Shown here in pieces: positions 16,291-25,870 of a stretch of DNA of 64,000 nt. The first letter of the stretch is position 1. Every line of letters starts with the position of its first letter. Position numbers and translations under genes: made by a program. A model generated the notes under the pieces. It was given only the letters and a program-made list of their open reading frames with translations. It was not told where the DNA came from and ran no database searches. The stretch is from contig CAJUGJ010000017.1 of assembly GCA_910586015.1 (NCBI GenBank), positions 1 through 64,000 of the forward strand, in the 5' to 3' direction. The stretch comes from an uncultured Lachnospiraceae bacterium (GTDB taxonomy: Bacteria; Bacillota; Clostridia; Lachnospirales; Lachnospiraceae).

Positions 16291-19200
16291 ATGAGAAAAA
16301 AACAAAAATTCCGTAGAGTATCGGCAATCATGGCAGTTCTACTGGTAGTCGGAAACATATCTATTGGAAGCCCCGGTATTGTATACGGAGCACAACAAGA
16401 AAAGGAAGATGTAGCAGAAGGTTTGTTAGAATCTTTCAAAACAGCAATCAGTTATGAAGAGTATCTAGCTGCACACCAAGAAGCTGTCTTTGGAACAAAA
16501 GAGATTATTATAGAAGGTGGAGAGTATAAAGAAGCTTCTCAAGGGTTTGAAAAGGTACAATCTTATGAAGGATGGAACGGAAGTGCTGTCTTGACAAAAG
16601 AGGAAGGCTCTATAACTTGGGAAGTAGATGTTTTAGAAGAAGGATGGTATCAGCTTCTTATTGATTATTATCCAATGCCAGGAAAGAATGGAACGATTGA
16701 ACGAGAACTTTTAATCAATGGAGAGATTCCATTTGATGGGGCGAAATACATAGAGTTTACAAGACGTTGGGAGAATGCAGAGACAATTCAAAAAGATGCC
16801 AGAGATAATGAACTGAAACCAAAACAACAAGAAGCTCCAAAGTGGATGAGAGCTTATATCACAGATAGTACAGGGTATTATACAGAACCATTTCAATTTT
16901 ATTTTAAAAAGGGAAAAAATACTCTGACATTAAATTCTGTAAAGGAACCAATAGCAGTTGGAAAGATTACTTTGACAAAAAAAGAGAAGGCTCCAACATA
17001 TCAAGAATATCTCAATACTCATACTTCATCAGGTGCAAAAAATGTAACACTTCAAGAACCGATTAAAATACAGGGAGAAGAAGCGGTTTTAAAATCTCAT
17101 TCTACACTATATCCTTCCAGTGATCGTTCCTCTCCTGTAACAGAACCATATCATGCTTCAAAAATGCGAATGAATATTATCGGAGGAACAAACTGGCAGA
17201 GTAATGGACAGTGGATTACTTGGAGAGTAGACGCACCAGAAGACGGATTTTATGAAATTGCATTAAAATATCGTCAAAATATCAAATCAGGTGTGACAGT
17301 AGTACGTTCTTTAAAATTAGATGGAGAAGTACCATTTTCAGAGGCTTCTGAATTAAAATTTTACTATGCAAATGATTGGAAAATTGATTGTTTAGGAGGG
17401 GAAGAACCATATTTATTCTATTTGACGAAGGGAACACATGAAATAACTTTAGAGATTACATTAGGTAATGAATTAGCAGAGATTTTGAGAGAAACAGATG
17501 AGATTGTTTCTAGTTTAAATAGTGCCTATCGTCAGATGCTTATGGTCATTGGAAGTTCTCCAGATAGTTTAAGAGATTATCAACTTGAATTAAAAACTCC
17601 CGGAGCATTGGCAATTTTAGCAGAACAATATGAAAAGATTCAAATATTAAATGACCGTGTAGAAAAATATACAAAAGGTTCAAAAGGTATGGATTCTGCG
17701 GCGTTTGATAAATTAATTAACCAGTTAAAGGTCATGACTACGGATGCTTCCAAAGTAGCAAAACAATGGGCAGCATTTAAAGATAATATTGCATCTTTGG
17801 CATCTTGGTCGCTTGGAATGAAGGAGCAACCATTAGAAATTGATTATTTATTGGTTCAACAGTCAGGATCAAAGCTTCCAAAGGCAACAGCAGGATTTTT
17901 CCAAAAGTTATGGCATGCCATTCGTGCCTTTTTTGCGAGTTTTTATGAGGACTATGACAGCATTGGAGACGTTTATGGAGAAGAAGCAGTAGAAGTTTGG
18001 GTATTGGCTTCAGGAACAGCAGTAACAAGTGCAACAGGAAGCGGCAGGGATCAGGCTCAGGTAATTAAAGAGTTAGTGGACAATTATTTTATTCCTCAAA
18101 CAGGAGTTCCAGTCAATGTTAAGTTAGTCAACTCTTCTGTATTACTTTCAGCAACGCTTTCTGGACGTGGACCAGACGTAGCATTAAATGTTGCAGGAAG
18201 TGAGCCAGTCAACTACGCACTCCGTCATGCAGTTACAGATCTGACACAATTTCCAGATTTTGATGAAGTACGCAGTTATTTTCATGAACAGGCATTAGTG
18301 CCATTTACGTTGGAAGGTGGAGTATATGCCCTTCCACAGACAATGTCTTTCCATGTGTTATTTTATCGGGCAGACATTTTAAATGAACTGGGAATTCCGA
18401 TTCCTAGAACATGGGATGAATTTTATGATGCTCTTTCTGTAATTCAAAAGAGTAATATGAATATTGGTATTACACCAGATTATACAACTTATGCCATGTT
18501 TTTATATCAGCATGGTGGTGCCTATTATACAGAAGATGGAAAGAAGAGTGGGCTCTCTTCAGAAATGGCAGTTGCCGCATTTAAACAGTGGTCTTCTAAC
18601 TATGCAAATTATAAATTGCCAGTAACATTTGATTTTGCAAACCGATTCCGTACTGGAGAAATGCCATTGGCGATTGCAGATTATACCAATTACAATTATC
18701 TATCTGTATTCGCACCAGAAATCAGGGGACTGTGGGGATTTACTACTGTGCCGGGATATGAAAGAGAAGATGGAACAATAGATCGTTCAGTATCTGGTTG
18801 GGAAACAGCTTCTGTAATCTTAGATACGTCAAAACGAAAAAATGAAGCATGGAAATTTTTAAAATGGTGGATGAGTGAGGAAACCCAGACAAACTACGGA
18901 AATGAAATTGAAAATATTTTAGGAGTAGGAGGTCGTGTGGCAACCGCAAATATTAACGCACTTAATAAACTTCCGTGGGCAGTCAAAGATTACCGCCAGC
19001 TAACGGCACAGCTTAACTGGATAAAAGCAATTCCAGAAGTGCCGGGTGGTTATTTTACATCCCGTCATATTACAAATGCCTTTTATACAGTTTATAACGG
19101 TAATGAAGATCCGAGAGAAACTTTGGAGGATTTCGTGAAAACCATTAATAATGAAATTGAAAGTAAACGGCGTGAATTTGGTCTGGATGTAGATAAATAG
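16291..19200 (+). CDS. Extracellular sugar-binding protein fused to carbohydrate-binding-like domains
   Basis: 969 residues, more than twice a usual ABC solute-binding protein. A signal peptide (about 1-35, no lipobox) precedes two beta-sandwich modules (about 65-230 and 250-395), each with ITWEVD or ITWRVD and an LLINGEIPF or LKLDGEVPF strand, like CBM6/35-type modules. A helical linker follows (about 400-550). The C-terminal half (about 565-950) is a family 1/8 extracellular binding protein with RGPDVALNVAG, YALPQTMSFHVLFYR and WKFLKWWMSEETQ. It would capture a glycan outside the cell for the permeases directly downstream (19244, 20205). ATG 16291 is preferred; a TTG two codons earlier is possible. 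Confidence 0.85.
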   Translation: MRKKQKFRRVSAIMAVLLVVGNISIGSPGIVYGAQQEKEDVAEGLLESFKTAISYEEYLAAHQEAVFGTKEIIIEGGEYKEASQGFEKVQSYEGWNGSAVLTKEEGSITWEVDVLEEGWYQLLIDYYPMPGKNGTIERELLINGEIPFDGAKYIEFTRRWENAETIQKDARDNELKPKQQEAPKWMRAYITDSTGYYTEPFQFYFKKGKNTLTLNSVKEPIAVGKITLTKKEKAPTYQEYLNTHTSSGAKNVTLQEPIKIQGEEAVLKSHSTLYPSSDRSSPVTEPYHASKMRMNIIGGTNWQSNGQWITWRVDAPEDGFYEIALKYRQNIKSGVTVVRSLKLDGEVPFSEASELKFYYANDWKIDCLGGEEPYLFYLTKGTHEITLEITLGNELAEILRETDEIVSSLNSAYRQMLMVIGSSPDSLRDYQLELKTPGALAILAEQYEKIQILNDRVEKYTKGSKGMDSAAFDKLINQLKVMTTDASKVAKQWAAFKDNIASLASWSLGMKEQPLEIDYLLVQQSGSKLPKATAGFFQKLWHAIRAFFASFYEDYDSIGDVYGEEAVEVWVLASGTAVTSATGSGRDQAQVIKELVDNYFIPQTGVPVNVKLVNSSVLLSATLSGRGPDVALNVAGSEPVNYALRHAVTDLTQFPDFDEVRSYFHEQALVPFTLEGGVYALPQTMSFHVLFYRADILNELGIPIPRTWDEFYDALSVIQKSNMNIGITPDYTTYAMFLYQHGGAYYTEDGKKSGLSSEMAVAAFKQWSSNYANYKLPVTFDFANRFRTGEMPLAIADYTNYNYLSVFAPEIRGLWGFTTVPGYEREDGTIDRSVSGWETASVILDTSKRKNEAWKFLKWWMSEETQTNYGNEIENILGVGGRVATANINALNKLPWAVKDYRQLTAQLNWIKAIPEVPGGYFTSRHITNAFYTVYNGNEDPRETLEDFVKTINNEIESKRREFGLDVDK

Positions 19201-19243
19201 GAAACTGTGCTGCGGGTTAAATGCAGCAGAAACGGAGGGAAGA

Positions 19244-20203
19244 ATGAAACAAGCGGGACAAAAGGTTCAGCCGCCCAAAGGCTATTTAAAGGAGTATGCC
19301 AAAAAGAAGTTAAAACATTTGGGCAAGGAAATAAAACGAGGAAAAGTTTCCTACCTATTTATTGCACCATTTTGTATTTTATTTACGTTATTTTATCTAG
19401 TTCCAGTTATTATTTCGATTGGATTAAGTTTTACATATTATAATGTTTTAGAGACACCAAACTTTATTGGATGGCAAAACTATATTAACCTGTTTTTTGC
19501 AGATGATGTGTTTTTGACAGCCGTAAAAAATACATTTTTATTTGCCGTAATTACTGGACCTGTCGGCTATTTTGCAGCACTCTTTTTTGCATGGATTATC
19601 AACGGATTTAAACCAAAGCTTCGTGCAATTTTGACTTTAGTTTTTTATGCACCAACGATTTCCGGTCAGGCGTTTATTGTTTGGGGGTTCTTCTTTTCCA
19701 GTGATTTATACGGCTTTGTAAATGGATGGTTAATGAAACTTGGAATAACTTCTGAGCCTATTTTATGGTTTCAAAACGAAAAATATATCATGCCAATTTT
19801 AATTGTCGTTGTTCTTTGGATGAGTATGGGAACAGGATTCCTTTCCTTTATTGCAGGTCTTCAAAATGTAGATCGTAGTCTTTATGAAGCGGGATATATG
19901 GACGGAATTAAAAACCGTTGGCAGGAATTATGGCATATTACTCTGCCTTCTATGAAAGAACAGTTGATGTTTGGTGCGGTTATGACAATTACTTCTTCCT
20001 TTGCAATTCATGATAAAATTGCTCCATTAGCAGGTTTTCCAAGTGTCAACTATGCAGCACATACTGTAGTTTCACACTTAATTGACTATGGTACAATCCG
20101 ATTTGAGATGGGGTATGCTTCTGCGATTGCAACACTATTGTTTTTAGTCATGATACTCTGCAACAAGTTAGTACAACGTGTGTTAAGAAAGGTAGGAACG
20201 TGA
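19244..20203 (+). CDS. Sugar ABC transporter permease, MalF type (pair 1)
   Basis: Six-helix inner-membrane permease of carbohydrate ABC importers. Hydrophobic segments start near residues 37, 95, 127, 178 and 285. The ATPase-docking EAA loop reads YEAGYMDGIKNRWQELWHITLPSM. GGAGGG precedes the ATG. Its stop and the next start are one base apart, so the two permeases are translationally coupled and form one channel. Confidence 0.93.
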   Translation: MKQAGQKVQPPKGYLKEYAKKKLKHLGKEIKRGKVSYLFIAPFCILFTLFYLVPVIISIGLSFTYYNVLETPNFIGWQNYINLFFADDVFLTAVKNTFLFAVITGPVGYFAALFFAWIINGFKPKLRAILTLVFYAPTISGQAFIVWGFFFSSDLYGFVNGWLMKLGITSEPILWFQNEKYIMPILIVVVLWMSMGTGFLSFIAGLQNVDRSLYEAGYMDGIKNRWQELWHITLPSMKEQLMFGAVMTITSSFAIHDKIAPLAGFPSVNYAAHTVVSHLIDYGTIRFEMGYASAIATLLFLVMILCNKLVQRVLRKVGT

Positions 20204-20204
20204 T

Positions 20205-21083
20205 ATGGAAAAGACCAAACGACGGAAATTCCGTTTAAAAAAACAAGCTCCAAACCGTTCTTTATGGGGCGACGGTTTGATGCTTTTGGTACTGACTATC
20301 TGTGGAGCTTTCATGGTGCTACCGTTAGTTTATGCTATCTGTAATGCCCTAAAGCCGTTAGAAGAATTATTCCTGTTCCCACCAAAATTTTTTGTTCGGA
20401 ATCCAAATCTAAATAACTTTCATGATATTTTTGTTTTAATGTCACAATCGTGGGTTCCATTTACCAGATATATTTTTAATACCGTATTTATTACATTAGT
20501 TGGAACATTAGGACACCTTTTAGTAGCCAGTCTTTGTGCCTTTGCCCTTGCAAAACATAGATTTCCGGGAAGAAACATCATTTTTGGAATTATTGTAACT
20601 GCTTTAATGTTTTCTTCTCAGGTAACAGCAATTCCAAACTACTTAATTATGTCAAAACTAAATTGGCTAGATAATTACCTCTCTTTAATTATTCCAGCAA
20701 TTGCTGCTCCACTTGGACTTTTCTTAATGAAGCAGTTTATGGAACAGATTCCAAATACTTTATTAGAGGCGGCAAGAATTGACGGAGCAGGAGAATTTAC
20801 TACATTTTTAAAAATTGGTATGCCAAATGTAAAACCTGCATGGCTGACATTAATTATCTTTTCTTTTCAAGATCTTTGGAATATGCAAGGCTCAAACTAT
20901 ATTTACAGTGAGGAACTAAAAACATTGCCATATGCACTTTCACAGATTTCTTCAGGAGGAATTGCAAGAGCAGGTGCAGCCTCCGCAGTTGTAGTAATTA
21001 TGATGAGTGTTCCGATTATTGTATTTATTATCAGTCAGAGCAGTATCATCGAAACAATGGCATCATCTGGTATTAAGGAATAG
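20205..21083 (+). CDS. Sugar ABC transporter permease, MalG type (pair 1)
   Basis: Second permease of pair 1. The EAA loop is LEAARIDGAGEFTTFLKIGMP, with the conserved EAA-DGA core. A positive N-terminus precedes the first helix (about 28-48). The chain ends in IIETMASSGIKE, close to the usual MalG-type C-terminus. It needs an ATPase, which is not encoded in this locus. Confidence 0.93.
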   Translation: MEKTKRRKFRLKKQAPNRSLWGDGLMLLVLTICGAFMVLPLVYAICNALKPLEELFLFPPKFFVRNPNLNNFHDIFVLMSQSWVPFTRYIFNTVFITLVGTLGHLLVASLCAFALAKHRFPGRNIIFGIIVTALMFSSQVTAIPNYLIMSKLNWLDNYLSLIIPAIAAPLGLFLMKQFMEQIPNTLLEAARIDGAGEFTTFLKIGMPNVKPAWLTLIIFSFQDLWNMQGSNYIYSEELKTLPYALSQISSGGIARAGAASAVVVIMMSVPIIVFIISQSSIIETMASSGIKE

Positions 21084-21094
21084 GGGGTGAAAAT

Positions 21095-22585
21095 ATGGGA
21101 AAATTAAAGAACTATTTGATTCGGACAGTCAGTGCCATAGCTTTGACTACAGTAGTTTTAAGTTCTGAACTAGAAACAGTAATTTTTGCAGATACCCCTT
21201 ATGAAACTTACAGTTATGACTGGTGGGGAGAAGATATCAAACAACCTGCAGCATATACCTATTCTGGTGCATATTCCTTAACAGATACACCACTTAATGA
21301 TGCAAGAGATATGTTTGTACAAGATGGAAAGATTTATATTGCAGATACTGGAAATTCAAGAATTGTTATTTTAAATGAGGATGGAACCGTTTTTAAAATC
21401 ATTACTTCATTTCAAAATGGTGGAAAAGAAGATACTTTTTCTGGACCACAGGGGTTATTTGTAACGCCTGAAAATGAAATTTATGTGGCAGATTCCAAAA
21501 ATGGAAGAATTATTCATTTAGATGCCTCTGGAACACTGATTCGAGAGATTACACGACCAGAAACCGATTTAATTAGTCAAAATCAGGCTTATACACCATT
21601 AAAAGTGGTAGTCGATAAGTCAGGAAGAATATATGTAATTGCCAACGGAATTAACATGGGATTAGTAGAGTTTGACAGAGAGGGAGTATTTCAGGGATTT
21701 ATGGGAGCGGCAAAAGTTTCTGTAAGTACCTTTGAATATATCTGGAAGAATTATTTTTCTACTGATGCACAAAAAGAACGAATGGAATTAATCGTACCGA
21801 CAGAATACAGCAATATCTATTTGGACAGTGATAATTTTATTTATGCGACAATTAGTAATATAAGTAATGAAAATCACCTAGCTGGAGCAGATGCAATCCG
21901 CAGATTAAATCCAACAGGCACAGATATTTTGAGAAGACTTGGAAATACCCCAATCATTGGAGATCTTTACAATGCAAGTGATACAGCAGCATGGTCAAAA
22001 TTTACGGATGTATGTGCAAGTGATTATGGAGTGTATTTTGTCTTAGATTCAGCTGGAGGAAAGGTATTTACTTATGATGGAGACGGAAATTCTCTGTTTA
22101 TCTTTGGAGGAATTGGAAATCGTCAGGGAATGTTAATGCAGCCTGCTTCCATTGGAATCAGAGAGGATCAGGAAAAAATATATATTTTAGATTCACAATT
22201 AAATCAAGTGCTTTGTTTTTCTATCACAAAGTATGGAAGACATCTGTTGAATGCGATTTATAAAAATAGTCTTGGAGATTCTGCTGGGGCATATGAAGAA
22301 TGGCAGAACGTTTTACGGTATAACGCAAATAGTGAATTTGCCTATATTGGTATTGGAAAGGCATATTTAAGAGAAGGCAGATATAAAGAGGCGATGGAGT
22401 ATTTTCAGCTCGGCAATAACAGAAAATATTATACCAGAGCATTTCAATTTTACCGTAAAGAACTGATGCAGAATTATTTCGGAAAATTTATGGGAGTAAT
22501 TTTGGTACTGGTGGGAGCCTTAGTGATTTGGCAGATTGTAAAGAAAATCAGAAGATGGGTAGGTGAAGCCAAATGCAATATTTAA
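21095..22585 (+). CDS. Secreted NHL-repeat protein with TPR-like tail and C-terminal membrane anchor
   Basis: A signal peptide (about 1-32) precedes NHL beta-propeller blades (about 65-380) with repeated units such as IYIADTGNSRIVIL, IYVADSKNGRIIHL and IYILDSQLNQVLCF. A TPR-like helical pair (about 390-450) follows, then a transmembrane helix (about 460-480) and a short basic tail. The propeller should face outward, possibly as a scaffold or glycan sensor. Such proteins occur next to YIP1-type and DUF5696-type genes in sugar loci. Its end overlaps the next gene by 13 bases, so the two are coupled. Confidence 0.78.
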   Translation: MGKLKNYLIRTVSAIALTTVVLSSELETVIFADTPYETYSYDWWGEDIKQPAAYTYSGAYSLTDTPLNDARDMFVQDGKIYIADTGNSRIVILNEDGTVFKIITSFQNGGKEDTFSGPQGLFVTPENEIYVADSKNGRIIHLDASGTLIREITRPETDLISQNQAYTPLKVVVDKSGRIYVIANGINMGLVEFDREGVFQGFMGAAKVSVSTFEYIWKNYFSTDAQKERMELIVPTEYSNIYLDSDNFIYATISNISNENHLAGADAIRRLNPTGTDILRRLGNTPIIGDLYNASDTAAWSKFTDVCASDYGVYFVLDSAGGKVFTYDGDGNSLFIFGGIGNRQGMLMQPASIGIREDQEKIYILDSQLNQVLCFSITKYGRHLLNAIYKNSLGDSAGAYEEWQNVLRYNANSEFAYIGIGKAYLREGRYKEAMEYFQLGNNRKYYTRAFQFYRKELMQNYFGKFMGVILVLVGALVIWQIVKKIRRWVGEAKCNI

Positions 22586-23196
22586 ACAGCCTAAAATACA
22601 GTCTTTATGTAATAACACACCCAGTTGACGGCTTTTGGGACTTAAAAAGAGAAAAGAGAGGAAGTCTTTCCGCAGCGGCAACCATATTAGTCTTAGTGAT
22701 TTTAACCAGTATTATAAAAAAGCAGAATACCTCCTTTTTGTTTAACTTTAACCGATTAGATGAACTTAATGTTGTAGTAGATATTGTTACAGTATTTTTG
22801 GTCTATATTTTATGGTGTGTAGCAAACTGGTGTCTGACCTCTTTAATGGATGGAGAGGGTAAAATGACAGATATTATGATTGCAACAGCCTATGCCTTAG
22901 TTCCAGTTGTACTGATCAATCTTCCATTAGTTCCAGTCAGTCATGTAATTACAGCAGAAGAAGGAACATTCTATACAGTCTTTACTGTAATTAGTTATCT
23001 TTGGGCGGGGATGCTTTTGATATTTGGAACAATGGTAACACATCAATATTCCATGAAAAAGACAATTTTGACTATGATCTGTACAGTTGTTGGCATGGCA
23101 ATTATTCTGTTTATTGGACTATTATTTTTCAGTGTAATTCAAAGAATTATAACCTTCATTGCTACAATATATCAGGAGTTGAGATTTAGAAGTTAA
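22573..23196 (+). CDS. YIP1-family multispanning membrane protein
   Basis: 207 residues with about five hydrophobic helices (near 34-50, 64-83, 100-125, 140-160 and 170-190). The pattern and the N-terminal HPVDGFWDLKREKRGS stretch fit bacterial YIP1-domain proteins. Function is unknown. Its start lies inside the NHL gene and the DUF5696-like gene follows 21 bases later, so the three probably act together at the membrane. Confidence 0.75.
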   Translation: MQYLNSLKYSLYVITHPVDGFWDLKREKRGSLSAAATILVLVILTSIIKKQNTSFLFNFNRLDELNVVVDIVTVFLVYILWCVANWCLTSLMDGEGKMTDIMIATAYALVPVVLINLPLVPVSHVITAEEGTFYTVFTVISYLWAGMLLIFGTMVTHQYSMKKTILTMICTVVGMAIILFIGLLFFSVIQRIITFIATIYQELRFRS

Positions 23197-23217
23197 TTTA
23201 GAATAGGAGGTGAGAAG

Positions 23218-25869
23218 ATGATTCATAAAAAACGATTTGTTGTATTATCATGTATCTTGTCAGCGTCACTTTTAGTAGGCTCCATTGGTTTTGCAGCACG
23301 AAATAGAGCACAGGCAGCAGACAATACAAACAGTTTGACTACAAATGCCTTTTTACCTGATGCAGAGATTTTTCCACAGGAACAGATAGGCAAGACAACA
23401 CTTACCAGTGCAGAGTCTGCAAAACTAGCACAGATGGAACTGATTGCACAAAATGAGTATTTGAATTTATATTTTGATAAAACGGAAACTTCTGTTGCAG
23501 TTGAAAAAAAGAGTACAGGACAGGTTTGGTTTTCGAATCCTGTAGATGTCGAGTCAGACACCATAGCTTCTCCTTATGCAAAACAAAAACTGAAATCGCA
23601 GTTTACTGTCCGCTATTATAATGAGAGTGTACAGTCAGCAGAAATGGATAATTATAATGATAGTATTATGGAAGGACAATTTGAAGTTTCCTATCAGGAT
23701 CAAGGAGTTACTATAACATATACTCTGGGAAATACAGGAACAAAACTGATTCTCCCTCAAGTTATCCATGAAGAAAAGTTTGATGCCCTAATCGCTCAAA
23801 TGGATGAAAAGGCAGTAAAACAGGTAAAAAGAAACTATACATTATTAAATTGGGAAACGATGAAGGAAAGTGATAAAGATACTTATTCCGAAACATATCC
23901 TTCTGTAAAAGAACACAATATTTATATTTTAAAGGAAGGAACAAAAGAATATAAACAAGAAGAATTAATGGAGTATTTTACAGGAGTAGGCTATACATTA
24001 GAGGATATGATTGCAGATATTCAAGAAAACGGATATGAGGTAGAAGTCAATGATCCTTACTTTATTATACCTCTTCACTATCAATTAGATGGGGAAAATT
24101 TATTGGCATGGGTTGTACCAAATGAAATTGAATATAATACCGATGGATTTTATTTGATAGGAATTGATCTATTAGAAAATTTCGGTGCAGCTTCTGCACA
24201 AGAAAATGGCTATTTATTTGTTCCAGATGGCAGTGGTGCACTCATCTATTATAATAATGGAAAAACTTCCAGACAATCTTATACTGCTCAAGTATATGGG
24301 GCAGATTGGTCAGTCAATTTTCTTTCCGATCAAAAGCCAGAGTATGACACAAATCTGTCCATTAAGCTTCCTGTATTCGGTGCAGTGACAAACGATCAGG
24401 CATTTCTTGCAATTTTAGAAGATGGAGAAGCAATGGCATCCATTAATGCAGATATTTCTGGAAAGATCAATAGTTATAATACAGTTTACGCAGGATTTCT
24501 TTATCTGCAAAATGGCCCGATTTCTTTAGGCGATATCATTGGAAACAATAGTTTTCAGATGTATGCAGACAGACCTTATGAGGGAGATTTCAAAATTCGT
24601 TATGCGTTTTTATCTGGAAACAATGCAAGTTACTCTGGAATGGCAAACTATTATAGAAAATATTTGGTAGAGCAGGGAGTATTAAAGAGGCAAGAAGTTT
24701 CTGAACAGCTTCCATTTTACGTAGAGTATGTCGGAGCAATTGATAAGTCTAAATCAATACTTGGTGTGAAGTATGATGCTACAATAGCATTGACTACTTT
24801 TGCTCAGGCAAAAGAGATTGGATTACAATTAAAACAGGCAGGAATAGAAAATCAAAAAGTGCGATTTAGTGCATGGATGAATGGTGGAATTTCAAATACT
24901 GCTCCACTCAAAATATCGCCGGTTTCTGCAGTAGAAAAAAAATTAGATGCCGAAGATTATGCAGCAGTGATGAAAAAAGAAGGAATAGAAGTATTTTTCG
25001 ATACTGAATTTCAAGAAGTTCATGAAGATAAGTTATTTGACGGCTATACAAGTGGCTCACAGGCACCTAGATATTTTGATAAAACCGTAGTAAGAACAGG
25101 AAAATATTTAATTCCAAATGGTTTTATTAAGAAAAAAAATGTTGATCTAATTAGTCCTTATTATTTAGACAGTGTATTGAAAAAGTATTTAAAAAGTGCG
25201 AAAAAATATAATTTTGAAGCAGTTTCAGCAGGAGGGTTAGCTTCAAATGTATATTCGGATTTTATGGATTCAAGATATACAGACCGTCAACAGGCTGCAG
25301 ATTTTAATGGAGCAGGATTAAAGAAAATTTCAGATGCCTATGCAGGAAAACTGATGGGAGAAAACGCAGCAGGATTTGCTTTTTCTGCACTCAGTGACAT
25401 AGTCAAGGCACCAATGGATAGCAACAATTTTCAAATTTTAGATGAGTCCATACCATTTTACGAGATGGTAGTAAGAGGCTATATTGAATATACAGGAAAT
25501 CCAATCAATCTTTCAGATGATGCAGAATGGACAATATTAAAGGATATAGAAACAGGAGCAGGATTATATTATCAGTGGTGCTATGAAGATAATTCTTTAG
25601 TAAAAGAAACGGATTATTCCTATCTTTATTCTATTCACTATAGTTATTGGATGAATGAAGCAATAGAACAGTATCAGAAAATAAATGAAGTTTTTAAAAA
25701 TCTTCAGGGACAATCTATTGTTGGACATGAGAAATTAGCAGATGGAGTATATCTTGTCACTTATGAAAAAGGAACACAGATTGGTGTAAATTATAATGAA
25801 ACAGTATATAAGCAGAATGGAATCCAAATTGACAGCAAGGATTTTTGTGTGGTAAAGGAGGGAAAGTAG
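23218..25869 (+). CDS. Large secreted protein, DUF5696-like
   Basis: 883 residues with a Sec signal peptide (about 1-34) and no other membrane span. It looks like the DUF5696 family found beside sugar ABC genes in Firmicutes. The first third (about 70-330) is beta-rich; the rest (about 480-830) has alternating strand-helix stretches such as VRFSAWMNGG, EVFFDTEFQEV and FEAVSAGGLASNVYSDFMDS, which could form a barrel of glycosidase type. A catalytic role is speculation. The stop is two bases from the next permease start, so it is in the same operon. Confidence 0.65.
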   Translation: MIHKKRFVVLSCILSASLLVGSIGFAARNRAQAADNTNSLTTNAFLPDAEIFPQEQIGKTTLTSAESAKLAQMELIAQNEYLNLYFDKTETSVAVEKKSTGQVWFSNPVDVESDTIASPYAKQKLKSQFTVRYYNESVQSAEMDNYNDSIMEGQFEVSYQDQGVTITYTLGNTGTKLILPQVIHEEKFDALIAQMDEKAVKQVKRNYTLLNWETMKESDKDTYSETYPSVKEHNIYILKEGTKEYKQEELMEYFTGVGYTLEDMIADIQENGYEVEVNDPYFIIPLHYQLDGENLLAWVVPNEIEYNTDGFYLIGIDLLENFGAASAQENGYLFVPDGSGALIYYNNGKTSRQSYTAQVYGADWSVNFLSDQKPEYDTNLSIKLPVFGAVTNDQAFLAILEDGEAMASINADISGKINSYNTVYAGFLYLQNGPISLGDIIGNNSFQMYADRPYEGDFKIRYAFLSGNNASYSGMANYYRKYLVEQGVLKRQEVSEQLPFYVEYVGAIDKSKSILGVKYDATIALTTFAQAKEIGLQLKQAGIENQKVRFSAWMNGGISNTAPLKISPVSAVEKKLDAEDYAAVMKKEGIEVFFDTEFQEVHEDKLFDGYTSGSQAPRYFDKTVVRTGKYLIPNGFIKKKNVDLISPYYLDSVLKKYLKSAKKYNFEAVSAGGLASNVYSDFMDSRYTDRQQAADFNGAGLKKISDAYAGKLMGENAAGFAFSALSDIVKAPMDSNNFQILDESIPFYEMVVRGYIEYTGNPINLSDDAEWTILKDIETGAGLYYQWCYEDNSLVKETDYSYLYSIHYSYWMNEAIEQYQKINEVFKNLQGQSIVGHEKLADGVYLVTYEKGTQIGVNYNETVYKQNGIQIDSKDFCVVKEGK

Positions 25870-25870
25870 G

